A stretch of DNA of 64,000 nt. Source: Pseudoflavitalea sp. G-6-1-2. GTDB taxonomy: Bacteria > Bacteroidota > Bacteroidia > Chitinophagales > Chitinophagaceae. A model generated the notes under the pieces. The model ran no database searches, was not told the origin of the DNA, and saw only the letters and a program-made list of their open reading frames with translations. The position numbers and the translations under genes were made by a program. Shown one piece after another: positions 1 through 7,514 of this stretch. The stretch lies in contig NZ_JABBGB010000003.1 of assembly GCF_012927185.1 (NCBI RefSeq), positions 992,001 to 1,056,000 of the forward strand. Reading direction: 5' to 3'. Position 1 is the first letter of the stretch. Each line of letters begins with the position of its first letter.

Positions 1-1009
1 GGTAACCGCCTTTGTTCTGCCAGCTTCCCCAGAGGGCAACGGCATTGTCGTAGGTTCTGAATGAAAGTGTATTGCCTGTACTGGTTGCTGCCACATGCAA
101 AATGCTGCCATGGGTGCCACGCACAGAAGCATGTGGTTTAGAAGCAACATTACCTCCGAGATTTTCCCAGGTACTGGTCCAGCCCGTTGGATCTGTATAC
201 CACAGATGCGCAAGTGTATTGCCGCTTCCTCTGGCAACTACATTGATGTCTGTACGATTCTGACCGCGAACAACTGCTGTAGGAGCAGAGTAGAGATAAC
301 CACCGAGATTATTCCATTGTGCAATCCAATTGGTAGCATCTGTGTACCTTTTTTGAACCAGATTGTTGTTGGCTCCTAATGCGAATACATCGATTCTTTC
401 CAGATTGGCGCCTCCTGCAACAGCGAATGGTTCAGAAGTAATATAGCCACCGAGATTATCCCAGCCTGTGCTCCAGCCTAAGATATCTGTGTACCATAAA
501 TGCACCAGGTTGTTACTGGAACCTTTGGCAAATATGTTGAAGCCATTCAGGTTAACACCTCTGGCGATTGCCTGCGGAGCAGAAGTGATATTCCCTCCTT
601 TGTTCTCCCAGCTTCCCCATCCAATACTGTCTTTATAAGCAATATGCAACAGGTTATTGCTGGTGCCTTTTGCAAATACATCGATAATATTGCCTGTTGC
701 TCCTCTGTACACCGCATAAGGATCAGAGGTGAGATTACCGCCCAAATCTACCCATGCAGCCCATCCTGAACCTTCGTGATAATTGCGATGCAGCAGGTGA
801 TTGTCTGTACTCCTTGCAAATACATCCAGATTGGTGAGGTTGCGCGCGATGGCAACAGGATTGCCGGTGATGGAACTGGTTGTAATAGTTCCGGTTAGTG
901 CTTCTGCAACCGCATTGTCTGCTGTTAATGCTGATTTCTTGCAGGATACGGCCATTACACTGCCGGTGATCAGGGAAAATACAATTCTCAGATACATTCT
1001 TCTTTTCAT
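1..1009 (-). CDS. PLL/DUF346-type beta-propeller lectin lipoprotein (3' end outside window)
   Basis: The reading frame starts at ATG 1009 and stays open to the window edge, so the C-terminus is missing. The N-terminus has a hydrophobic stretch ending in a Cys near residue 23 (AVSCKK), which suggests a lipoprotein. The rest is a run of about 48-49-residue repeats with the pattern DVFAKGTSNNLLH, then W..W..LGG, then S.P.A..RG; five complete repeats and part of a sixth are visible. This is the repeat of the PLL/PHL family (Pfam DUF346) of seven-bladed propeller lectins that bind fucose or O-methylated sugars. The surface location and sugar ligand are inferred. The binding-site residues cannot be checked without the remaining repeat(s). 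Confidence 0.75.
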   Translation of the reverse strand, partial: MKRRMYLRIVFSLITGSVMAVSCKKSALTADNAVAEALTGTITTSSITGNPVAIARNLTNLDVFARSTDNHLLHRNYHEGSGWAAWVDLGGNLTSDPYAVYRGATGNIIDVFAKGTSNNLLHIAYKDSIGWGSWENKGGNITSAPQAIARGVNLNGFNIFAKGSSNNLVHLWYTDILGWSTGWDNLGGYITSEPFAVAGGANLERIDVFALGANNNLVQKRYTDATNWIAQWNNLGGYLYSAPTAVVRGQNRTDINVVARGSGNTLAHLWYTDPTGWTSTWENLGGNVASKPHASVRGTHGSILHVAATSTGNTLSFRTYDNAVALWGSWQNKGGY

Positions 1010-1390
1010 ACTGAAAGGTTTTGATAAATGAAAATGGATTGATTATAGAAATAGATTACCCGTCAGGCAGAAAACGAACTTCTTCCTGATCCGATAAAAC
1101 TTTCTGAATGAACAAACAATCCATTACACTCCGCATTTTTCCAATGCATCGTTACAAATGAAAACGGGGCTGACAGAGAAATAATGAAAAAAGCAATTGT
1201 TGTGTAGCAAGTGCCTATAAACAGATGGGCTGATAAGAGATATTAAGGTACGAAAGTTCTGATACTTCGAATGCTGGTCAACGTTTATTTTTAAATTTTT
1301 GCGGCTAACAACATTGCAATAAAAAACAGGGCCGCTCATAATGAGCGGCCCTGTTTTCGGTTATACCTGAGTGATACGGGTAACCGTAAT
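1010..1390. other. Intergenic stretch between lectin and aminopeptidase genes
   Basis: About 380 bases hold the upstream region of the minus-strand lectin gene and, at its right edge, the terminator of the aminopeptidase gene. A 71-codon minus-strand frame here begins inside that terminator and shows no protein features. I see no RNA gene or repeat. Confidence 0.6.
1323..1357 (-). terminator. Intrinsic terminator of the M1 peptidase gene
   Basis: A 12-bp perfect inverted repeat (CAGGGCCGCTCA / TGAGCGGCCCTG) with a 3-base loop is followed on the minus strand by a run of six T. It lies about 35 bases past the stop codon of the aminopeptidase gene. Confidence 0.9.
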
Positions 1391-3076
1391 TTATTCCTTC
1401 ACTTCTTTAGTAGTGATGTAGAAATTCTTATCTGCTTTGAACACCTTACCTGAATAGCCGTCTACTGAAACACTCTGCCATTCGGTAGTTGGGTTGATCC
1501 ATTGTGTTTTTCCTCCCAGATCTGCCTTTACCGGCATATTGAAACCATCCACCACATTGTTCCAGCGGAAGCTGATTTTGCCTTCTGTGGTTTTATATTC
1601 CAGCACAGGAATTTTGATGGTACGCAGATACTGGTCAAATACCTTAGAGAAATCTTTGCCGGCTGTTTTGCTGATATATTCTTCGATCTGCTTTGTAGTC
1701 ACAGTCTGATGATAGAATTCTTTATTCAGTCCGCGCAATATTTTTCTGAACAGCGTATCATCGTTGATCACGGTGCGGATATTGTGGATCATATTCCCAC
1801 CCTTGTAATACATATCGCCACTGCCTTCCTGGTTCACACCATATGGCCCGATAACAGGAATATCATTCCTGATATTATTTCTCGTGCCAATCACATATGC
1901 CTGTCCGGCTTCAGTTCCATACTGGCAACCTGTGTAGATGGTCTCTGAATAATTGGTTAAGCTTTCATGTATCCACATATCCGCGATATCTTTTGAGGTG
2001 ATGCTGTTGGCAAACCACTCATGACCGCTTTCGTGAACAATGATGAAATCCCATTTCAGTCCCCATCCCGATCCGGAAAGGTCATTGCCTTTGTAGCCGT
2101 TCTGATAACCGTTACCATAAGCCACTGCACTCTGGTGTTCCATACCCAGGTGTGGACTTTCCACCAGTTTGTAGCTGTCTTTATAGAAAGGGTAGGGACC
2201 AAACCAATACTCGAAACACTTCAGCATCGGCGCTACCTGTTTGAATTGTTCTTTTGCTTTGTCGAGATTGTAATCGAGCACATAGTAGTCGCAATCGAGC
2301 GGACCCTGTTCTCCGAAATACACTTCACCGAAATGCACATATTTGCCGATATAAGGAATGATATTGTAGCTGTTGATGGGATTTCTTACCGCCCACTTGA
2401 ACACTTTTTTATTGGTACCCATTTTGTGTTCAGCCAGCAGTCTTCCGTTGCCCACGCCTACGAGATCAGCGGGGGTAATGATCTCCAGCATTGCACCATT
2501 ATCCGGTTCATCGCTCTGATGATCTTTGCAGGGGAACCAAACGCTGGCACCTAGTCCCTGACAGGCAACAGACATCCATGGATTACCGTTCTTGTCTTTC
2601 TTCCAGATCCATCCTCCATCCCATGGTGGGTTCACTGCTTCGCGTGGCTTGCCACTGAATTCAATTCTGATACTCTGCTCTTTTTTGGGCAGGTCGTCTT
2701 CAAACGTGAGATAATACACATTGCCATCTCTTTTCAACGGAAGAGGAATGCCGTGGAAAAAGGCTTTGTCGATCACCATCGGTTCCTGCAGATCGATCTG
2801 CATAACTTTTCCTTTGCCGGTGGGCTTAAAAAAAATAGTATTGGAGCCTTTGATGGTCTTTGTGTTAAAATCCGGTTCAACAGAGATAATATATTGCTGT
2901 ACATCCCACCAGGCGCGTTCGGGTGTAATGCTCCCGCGAAGCGTATCCTGATGTGTAAATGTTCTGCTGCCATGCAATGGTTGCGCGTGGCAACTGCTGG
3001 AAACGCCCGTCAGCGCTGTGATTCCGATAAGGCTCGCCACAACTGCTGTACTGCGGATAAGAGGAAGGGTTAACAT
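1391..3076 (-). CDS. Secreted M1 family metallopeptidase (aminopeptidase)
   Basis: Zinc aminopeptidase of the M1 family, which removes N-terminal residues from peptides. The zinc site is clear: HESGH at residues 348-352 with the third ligand Glu371 exactly 18 residues after the second His. A GMEHQSAVAYG motif stands where M1 enzymes carry the GAMEN substrate motif. An N-terminal hydrophobic segment ending near a Cys-His-Ala-Gln sequence indicates export to the periplasm or outside. A GTG codon directly precedes ATG 3076; I take the ATG, giving 561 residues. The gene is divergent from a peptide-binding lipoprotein gene across about 54 bases, so the two may share control and serve peptide use. 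Confidence 0.9.
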   Translation of the reverse strand: MLTLPLIRSTAVVASLIGITALTGVSSSCHAQPLHGSRTFTHQDTLRGSITPERAWWDVQQYIISVEPDFNTKTIKGSNTIFFKPTGKGKVMQIDLQEPMVIDKAFFHGIPLPLKRDGNVYYLTFEDDLPKKEQSIRIEFSGKPREAVNPPWDGGWIWKKDKNGNPWMSVACQGLGASVWFPCKDHQSDEPDNGAMLEIITPADLVGVGNGRLLAEHKMGTNKKVFKWAVRNPINSYNIIPYIGKYVHFGEVYFGEQGPLDCDYYVLDYNLDKAKEQFKQVAPMLKCFEYWFGPYPFYKDSYKLVESPHLGMEHQSAVAYGNGYQNGYKGNDLSGSGWGLKWDFIIVHESGHEWFANSITSKDIADMWIHESLTNYSETIYTGCQYGTEAGQAYVIGTRNNIRNDIPVIGPYGVNQEGSGDMYYKGGNMIHNIRTVINDDTLFRKILRGLNKEFYHQTVTTKQIEEYISKTAGKDFSKVFDQYLRTIKIPVLEYKTTEGKISFRWNNVVDGFNMPVKADLGGKTQWINPTTEWQSVSVDGYSGKVFKADKNFYITTKEVKE

Positions 3077-3130
3077 CACCTGAAAGTTTTAAGGCTCTAA
3101 TATAGGGCGTTTCGTTAAATTAGTCGCTGT

Positions 3131-4768
3131 ATGCGTAAACAGCTCATCATCTTTCCCTGTTCCCTGCTGCTATTGCTCTCTGCCTGTTCTGGTGGCGGAG
3201 GCAATAAAGAACAGATCTTTCACTACAATGAAGCCACCGGCATAGCATCACTCGATCCCGCATTTGCGAAGAATCAAAGCGTAATCTGGGCTATCCATCA
3301 GCTCTACAATACACTCGTTGAAACCGACGATCAGTTGCGCATTGTGCCATCCCTCGCATATCGCTGGGATGTGTCCGACGATAGAAAGGTCTACACTTTC
3401 CATCTCCGCAACGATGTATATTTTCACGATAACCCGGCCTTCCCCAATGGAAAAGGAAGAAAGATGACGGCCCATGATGTGGAATACAGTTTCCGTCGAA
3501 TCATCGAACCCGCAACCGCCAGCAGCGGTGCCTGGATCTTCAACGATCGCATCGATGCCGATGAAGGATTCAGCGCCATCAACGATTCTACTTTCAGACT
3601 CATTCTTAAACGCCCGTTCACACCCGTACTCGGATTGCTCAGCATGAAATACTGCTCTGTTGTTCCGCGCGAAGTAGTAGAGAAGTACGGTCACGATTTC
3701 CGCAACCATCCATGCGGTACAGGTCCGTTTATGATGAAAGCATGGGAAGAAGGACAAGCGATGATCCTTCGGCGCAATCCACAATATTTTGAAAAGGACA
3801 GCAGCGGCAAACCCTTGCCCAGACTGGATGGTATCAAGATCTCTTTTTTCGATAGCCGCGCCACAGAGTTCATGCTTTTTCGTCAGGGCAAACTCGATTT
3901 CATCAACGATATCGATCCCAGTTTCAAGGACGAAGTACTCACCAAAAAAGGCGTGCTTCGAAAAGAGTGGGAGGGGAGAGTGCGTTTATCGAAACATCCT
4001 TACCTCAACACAGAATATTTAGGCATACTGGTAGACAGTACAAAAGATATCGTGAAGCATAGTCCGCTGCGGCATCGCGCCATTCGGCAGGCTATCAATT
4101 ACGGGTTCGACAGAAGAAAGATGATGATGTATCTCCGCAATTCCATCGGAACGCCAGCCGAGAGCGGATTCATTCCCGCAGGTTTTCCCAGCTTCAGTGC
4201 AACCAACGTAAAAGGATATTCCTACGATCCCGAACGTGCGCGCAAACTCTTGTCCGATGCAGGTTTCCCCGATGGCAAAGGATTGCCCGTAATCAAATTG
4301 CTCACCGTTCCCATCTATGCAGATCTCGGCAGTTTCATAGCAAGGCAGCTCGAAGAAGTGGGCATAAAAGTGCAGGTGGAAGTAGTGCAGAAAGCGTTGC
4401 TGCTGGAACAGACAGCCAAATCTGAAGCGCTGTTTTTCCGTGGCAGCTGGATTGCCGATTATCCCGAAGCAGAAAACTACCTCAGTGTATTCTACGGCAG
4501 GAATCCTGCGCCGCCAAACTACACGCAATACCACAATCCTGAGTTCGATAAACTCTATGAGTATGCGCTGGAAACGGAAAACGATTCGCTTCGCTATCTC
4601 ATGTATCAGCAGATGGATCAGCTCGTAATGCGCGATGCGCCTGTAGTGCCGCTCTGGTACGACGAAGTGATACATCTCGAACAACTGAAAGTAAAGGATT
4701 TCATTCCGAATGGATTGAACCTGCTGGAGCTTAGGCGAACCTATCTGCAGGAAGATCCTAAAAAATGA
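3131..4768 (+). CDS. ABC transporter substrate-binding lipoprotein, family 5 (peptide/oligopeptide type)
   Basis: A 545-residue solute-binding protein of the SBP_bac_5 (DppA/OppA) family, which captures di- or oligopeptides or other solutes for an ABC importer. It has a lipoprotein signal with lipobox LSAC around residues 16-19. Family motifs include the start of the mature domain (GIASLDPAF, IWAIHQLYNTLVE), the FHLRNDVYFHD segment and a C-terminal APVVPLWYDE segment. No permease or ATPase gene is adjacent, so it is an orphan binding protein here. Its stop overlaps the start of the next gene (ATGA), so translation is probably coupled to the AraC regulator. Confidence 0.88.
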   Translation: MRKQLIIFPCSLLLLLSACSGGGGNKEQIFHYNEATGIASLDPAFAKNQSVIWAIHQLYNTLVETDDQLRIVPSLAYRWDVSDDRKVYTFHLRNDVYFHDNPAFPNGKGRKMTAHDVEYSFRRIIEPATASSGAWIFNDRIDADEGFSAINDSTFRLILKRPFTPVLGLLSMKYCSVVPREVVEKYGHDFRNHPCGTGPFMMKAWEEGQAMILRRNPQYFEKDSSGKPLPRLDGIKISFFDSRATEFMLFRQGKLDFINDIDPSFKDEVLTKKGVLRKEWEGRVRLSKHPYLNTEYLGILVDSTKDIVKHSPLRHRAIRQAINYGFDRRKMMMYLRNSIGTPAESGFIPAGFPSFSATNVKGYSYDPERARKLLSDAGFPDGKGLPVIKLLTVPIYADLGSFIARQLEEVGIKVQVEVVQKALLLEQTAKSEALFFRGSWIADYPEAENYLSVFYGRNPAPPNYTQYHNPEFDKLYEYALETENDSLRYLMYQQMDQLVMRDAPVVPLWYDEVIHLEQLKVKDFIPNGLNLLELRRTYLQEDPKK

Positions 4769-5508
4769 AAGTGATGTTGTACAGGGAGTATGCACCGGAT
4801 CCGTTGTTGAGTGCGCATATCGATGCGTACTGGACACTCACGCATACGCAGGAGGATGTGCAGCAGCAGATCATTCTGCCAGACGGATGCATGGATATCA
4901 TTTTCAATTTCGGCGCAACCTGCAAAACCAGTTCCGGTTCGCAAACTTTACAGCAGGGCCGCACTTATCTCGTTGGAACCATGACGCGTTTCACCGGCAC
5001 AGAAATGCCGCCCGGTACGGATTTGCTGGGAATCAGATTCAGGCCCGCCAGCATTCAGCAATTCTTTTCTTTTGGAACTATCTGTGAAATCACGGATCAG
5101 ACCATCGGGATACAATCACCATTTGATTTTGATGGCGATCCGCGATCGAAACCATCATCCCAATTTCTGAACAACTTCCTCGGCAGAAGAATGTCGTCCT
5201 CCCGAAATGAATTCCGGCAGGTGATCGATGTGTGCATTGCTGCAAGGGGACTGATCAGTGTAAAACAACTCGCGGCACATTGCTGCATTTCGTTGCGTCA
5301 GCTCGAAAGAAAGTTTCTGCAACAGACAGGCATCCATCCCAAGCAGTTCATCAGCATCATCCGGAATCGAGCAGCGATGGCTGCTATTAAATCAAAAAAA
5401 GCGGATACCACTTTGCTGGAAATTGCGCTCGACTTCGGTTTTTATGATCATGCCCATCTTTCCAATGAGATAAAAAAGTTTTCGGGCCGGGTACCGTCTG
5501 CCATTTGA
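4765..5508 (+). CDS. AraC family transcriptional regulator with DUF6597-type N-terminal domain
   Basis: A 247-residue regulator. The N-terminal half (YREYAPDPLLSAHIDAYWTL, then a LPDGCMDIIFNFG motif) matches the sensor domain common in Bacteroidota AraC proteins. The C-terminal 100 residues hold two helix-turn-helix units (ISVKQLAAHCCISLRQLERK and LLEIALDFGFYDHAHLSNEI). It overlaps the upstream binding-protein gene by four bases and probably regulates that gene or its neighbours; the ligand is unknown. Confidence 0.88.
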   Translation: MKVMLYREYAPDPLLSAHIDAYWTLTHTQEDVQQQIILPDGCMDIIFNFGATCKTSSGSQTLQQGRTYLVGTMTRFTGTEMPPGTDLLGIRFRPASIQQFFSFGTICEITDQTIGIQSPFDFDGDPRSKPSSQFLNNFLGRRMSSSRNEFRQVIDVCIAARGLISVKQLAAHCCISLRQLERKFLQQTGIHPKQFISIIRNRAAMAAIKSKKADTTLLEIALDFGFYDHAHLSNEIKKFSGRVPSAI

Positions 5509-5549
5509 ATTTGTCGTTTTTTTCCAAACAGCGTAGCAGGGGAGCGGAA

Positions 5550-5557
5550 TAATTTTG
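5550..5557 (+). promoter_or_regulatory. Bacteroidota-type -7 promoter element, TAATTTTG
   Basis: Exact match to TAnnTTTG, the -7 element read by the primary sigma factor of Bacteroidota. It ends only four bases before the ATG of the VOC gene, so the transcript would start at or just around the start codon. Confidence 0.5.
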
Positions 5558-5561
5558 AGGC

Positions 5562-6095
5562 ATGAAAACAGTTCACCTCTTAATCACATTCGTTTGTACA
5601 ATTGCAGCGGGTGCTGCATTTGCACAGCAAAAAAAACAACAAAATCATCCGACAATGGAACAAAGGATCAGTGTGCTTACCATCGCAGCCAATGATGTGG
5701 TGGCCATGAAAAAATTCTATGAAGGAACGCTCGGCTGGAAGCCTGTTACACAAAACAAAGACCTCAGTTTTTATAAGATGAATGGTTTTTTGCTCAGTAT
5801 CTGCAACCGGAAGTTCTTATCGGATTTCATTGGCGTATCGCCCGAAAGCAATGGCTCGCGTTCTGTAGTGATCAGCTATAACCTGCCCGCCGAAGCCGAA
5901 GTGCGGGCCCTGTTTGAAGAACTGAAGGGCAAAGGTGTGAAGATCATCAAAGAACCTACTGTACCGTATTTTGGCGGACTCTTCTTCTATTTTGAAGATG
6001 TGGAAGGGAATATTCTCGAAGTGGCTTTCAACAGTCTTATTCCGCTTGATGAGAAAGGCAATGCAACAGGTCACAAGCCCATCGAACATCTCTAA
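5562..6095 (+). CDS. Exported VOC/glyoxalase-fold protein
   Basis: A 177-residue protein whose residues from about 32 on form a vicinal-oxygen-chelate (glyoxalase/bleomycin-resistance) domain: ISVLTIAANDVVAMKKFYEG at the start and YFEDVEGNILEVAF near the end. The first 21 residues form a clear Sec signal peptide (MKTVHLLITFVCTIAAGAAFA), unusual for this mostly cytoplasmic fold. An internal ATG at 5655 (MEQRISVL) would give a cytoplasmic form. The promoter element just upstream makes the mRNA nearly leaderless from the first ATG. The substrate is unknown. Confidence 0.85.
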   Translation: MKTVHLLITFVCTIAAGAAFAQQKKQQNHPTMEQRISVLTIAANDVVAMKKFYEGTLGWKPVTQNKDLSFYKMNGFLLSICNRKFLSDFIGVSPESNGSRSVVISYNLPAEAEVRALFEELKGKGVKIIKEPTVPYFGGLFFYFEDVEGNILEVAFNSLIPLDEKGNATGHKPIEHL

Positions 6096-6123
6096 TACCG
6101 GCAGGCAGCAATATTTTTTCGTG

Positions 6124-6131
6124 TATTTTTG
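6124..6131 (+). promoter_or_regulatory. Bacteroidota-type -7 promoter element, TATTTTTG
   Basis: Exact TAnnTTTG match 18 bases before the ATG of the FKBP gene, implying a leader of roughly 12-15 bases. No convincing -33 TTTG was seen. Confidence 0.6.
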
Positions 6132-6149
6132 CTCCCTAAATAAGTTTCT

Positions 6150-6584
6150 ATGGGTATTGCTGATAAATTATTCCAGCTGAAGAAAGAGAAATCTGAAGCG
6201 AATCTCAAAGCCGGACAAGAGTTCCTGGCTGCCAACAAAACCAAACCCGGCATCACCGAGCTCCCCAGCGGATTGCAATATGAAGTGATCACCGAAGGTA
6301 CCGGAGCTAAGCCAACTGCGGCCAATACGGTTACCTGCCATTATCATGGTACACTGATCGACGGAACGGTATTCGACAGCTCCGTAAAACGCGGACAACC
6401 GGCCTCTTTTCCGCTGAGCGCTGTGATCAAAGGCTGGACGGAAGGAGTAGCCCTGATGCCACTCGGCAGCAAATGGCGTTTCTTCATCCCTCCACATCTG
6501 GGGTATGGCGACAGACAGGTAAGTGCACAGATCGGACCGAACAGTACCCTCATTTTTGAGGTAGAACTGCTGGGCATCAAATAA
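6150..6584 (+). CDS. FKBP-type peptidyl-prolyl cis-trans isomerase, cytoplasmic
   Basis: A 144-residue prolyl isomerase. The C-terminal FKBP domain shows VTCHYHGTLIDGTVFDSS, FPLSAVIKGWTEGVALMPLG, IPPHLGYGDR and LIFEVELLGIK, which form the active-site pocket. The N-terminal 40 residues are a charged helical segment (ADKLFQLKKEKSEANLKAG) like the dimerisation region of FkpA/FklB. There is no signal peptide, so it should act in the cytoplasm. Its stop abuts the stop of the convergent msrA gene. Confidence 0.93.
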   Translation: MGIADKLFQLKKEKSEANLKAGQEFLAANKTKPGITELPSGLQYEVITEGTGAKPTAANTVTCHYHGTLIDGTVFDSSVKRGQPASFPLSAVIKGWTEGVALMPLGSKWRFFIPPHLGYGDRQVSAQIGPNSTLIFEVELLGIK

Positions 6585-7247
6585 CTAGTGCCTGATCTTG
6601 TTCTTGAAAACTTTCTGGAATTTTTCGAGCTTGGGACGGATCACGTAGTAGCAATAAGGCTGTGAGCCATTATTGTTGTAGTAATCCTGGTGATAGTCTT
6701 CGGCAATATAAAAAGCGGTGTATGGCGATATTTCGGTCACGATCGGATTGTCGAATGCACCGCTTTTATTCAGTTCATTCTTATACTTCTCCGACTTTTC
6801 TTTCTGTTCCTGATTGTGATAGAAAATAGCGCTGCGGTATTGTGTACCAACATCATTGCCCTGACGGTTCAGGGTGGTAGGATCGTGGGTTTGCCAGAAC
6901 ACCTCGAGCAGATCGTCGAAACTGATCTTTTCAGGATCGTACAGAATCTGCACTACTTCTGCATGACCGGTAGTGCCGGTGCTTACATCTTTATACGTAG
7001 GATTGGAAATTTCGCCTCCGCTGTATCCTGAGGTTACTTTCAGCACACCATCCAGTTGCTGGAAAATGGCTTCGGTACACCAGAAACAACCCGTTCCAAA
7101 AGTAGCTGTATCTATTTTACGGGATACGGCACTATTAGTCAGTGAGTTAGACATCGGCTCATTACTCATATTCTTTTGCGGATTTTCTTTTAATGCGCAG
7201 GACATCAAGGTAACAGAAACGAGCGCCTGCGTAATCAACAGTTTCAT
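6585..7247 (-). CDS. msrA: Peptide-methionine (S)-S-oxide reductase MsrA, lipoprotein form
   Basis: Reduces methionine-S-sulfoxide in oxidised proteins. The catalytic GCFWC motif is at residues 53-57 (nucleophile Cys54), followed by GYSGG, GHAEVVQI and DPTTLNRQGNDVGTQYRS. Starting at ATG 7247 gives a signal with lipobox LMSC (Cys17), placing the enzyme in the cell envelope. An in-frame ATG at 7274 and a TTG at 7286 are alternatives; a promoter element at 7297-7304 fits either ATG. The C-terminus ends after the YYVIRPKLEKFQ segment, so no MsrB domain is fused. Confidence 0.95.
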   Translation of the reverse strand: MKLLITQALVSVTLMSCALKENPQKNMSNEPMSNSLTNSAVSRKIDTATFGTGCFWCTEAIFQQLDGVLKVTSGYSGGEISNPTYKDVSTGTTGHAEVVQILYDPEKISFDDLLEVFWQTHDPTTLNRQGNDVGTQYRSAIFYHNQEQKEKSEKYKNELNKSGAFDNPIVTEISPYTAFYIAEDYHQDYYNNNGSQPYCYYVIRPKLEKFQKVFKNKIRH

Positions 7248-7296
7248 ACCACTTCGGTTTGATAGAACGTTCATGCCTGAAATCAATAATTAAGTG

Positions 7297-7304
7297 CAAA
7301 GTTA
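7297..7304 (-). promoter_or_regulatory. Bacteroidota-type -7 promoter element, TAACTTTG, for msrA
   Basis: Exact TAnnTTTG match on the minus strand, 23 bases upstream of ATG 7274 and 50 bases upstream of ATG 7247. Confidence 0.55.
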
Positions 7305-7478
7305 ACTACTGGAAAAGGGCTTCCATAGCCAATTACCATTAGGTTAACAGTTAGAATAGTTGCATCATTTCATAGGAGGGTAGCTATCAACGTTGTGCCA
7401 AACATCAATAATACGCAGTAAAAACAATTTCAGCAAATGAATGGTTCAGATTGCGGTGCACCGCCACAAAACTTGTTT

Positions 7479-7486
7479 TACCTTTG
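7479..7486 (+). promoter_or_regulatory. Bacteroidota-type -7 promoter element, TACCTTTG, for mutS2-like gene
   Basis: Exact TAnnTTTG match 28 bases before ATG 7515, giving a leader of about 24 bases. Confidence 0.6.
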
Positions 7487-7514
7487 CAGGCGGTAAAAAG
7501 ATTATTTTAGCATT

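Noticed and set aside
1124-1339. 71-codon minus-strand frame
   Set aside because: Its start lies inside the aminopeptidase terminator and the translation has no signal or domain.
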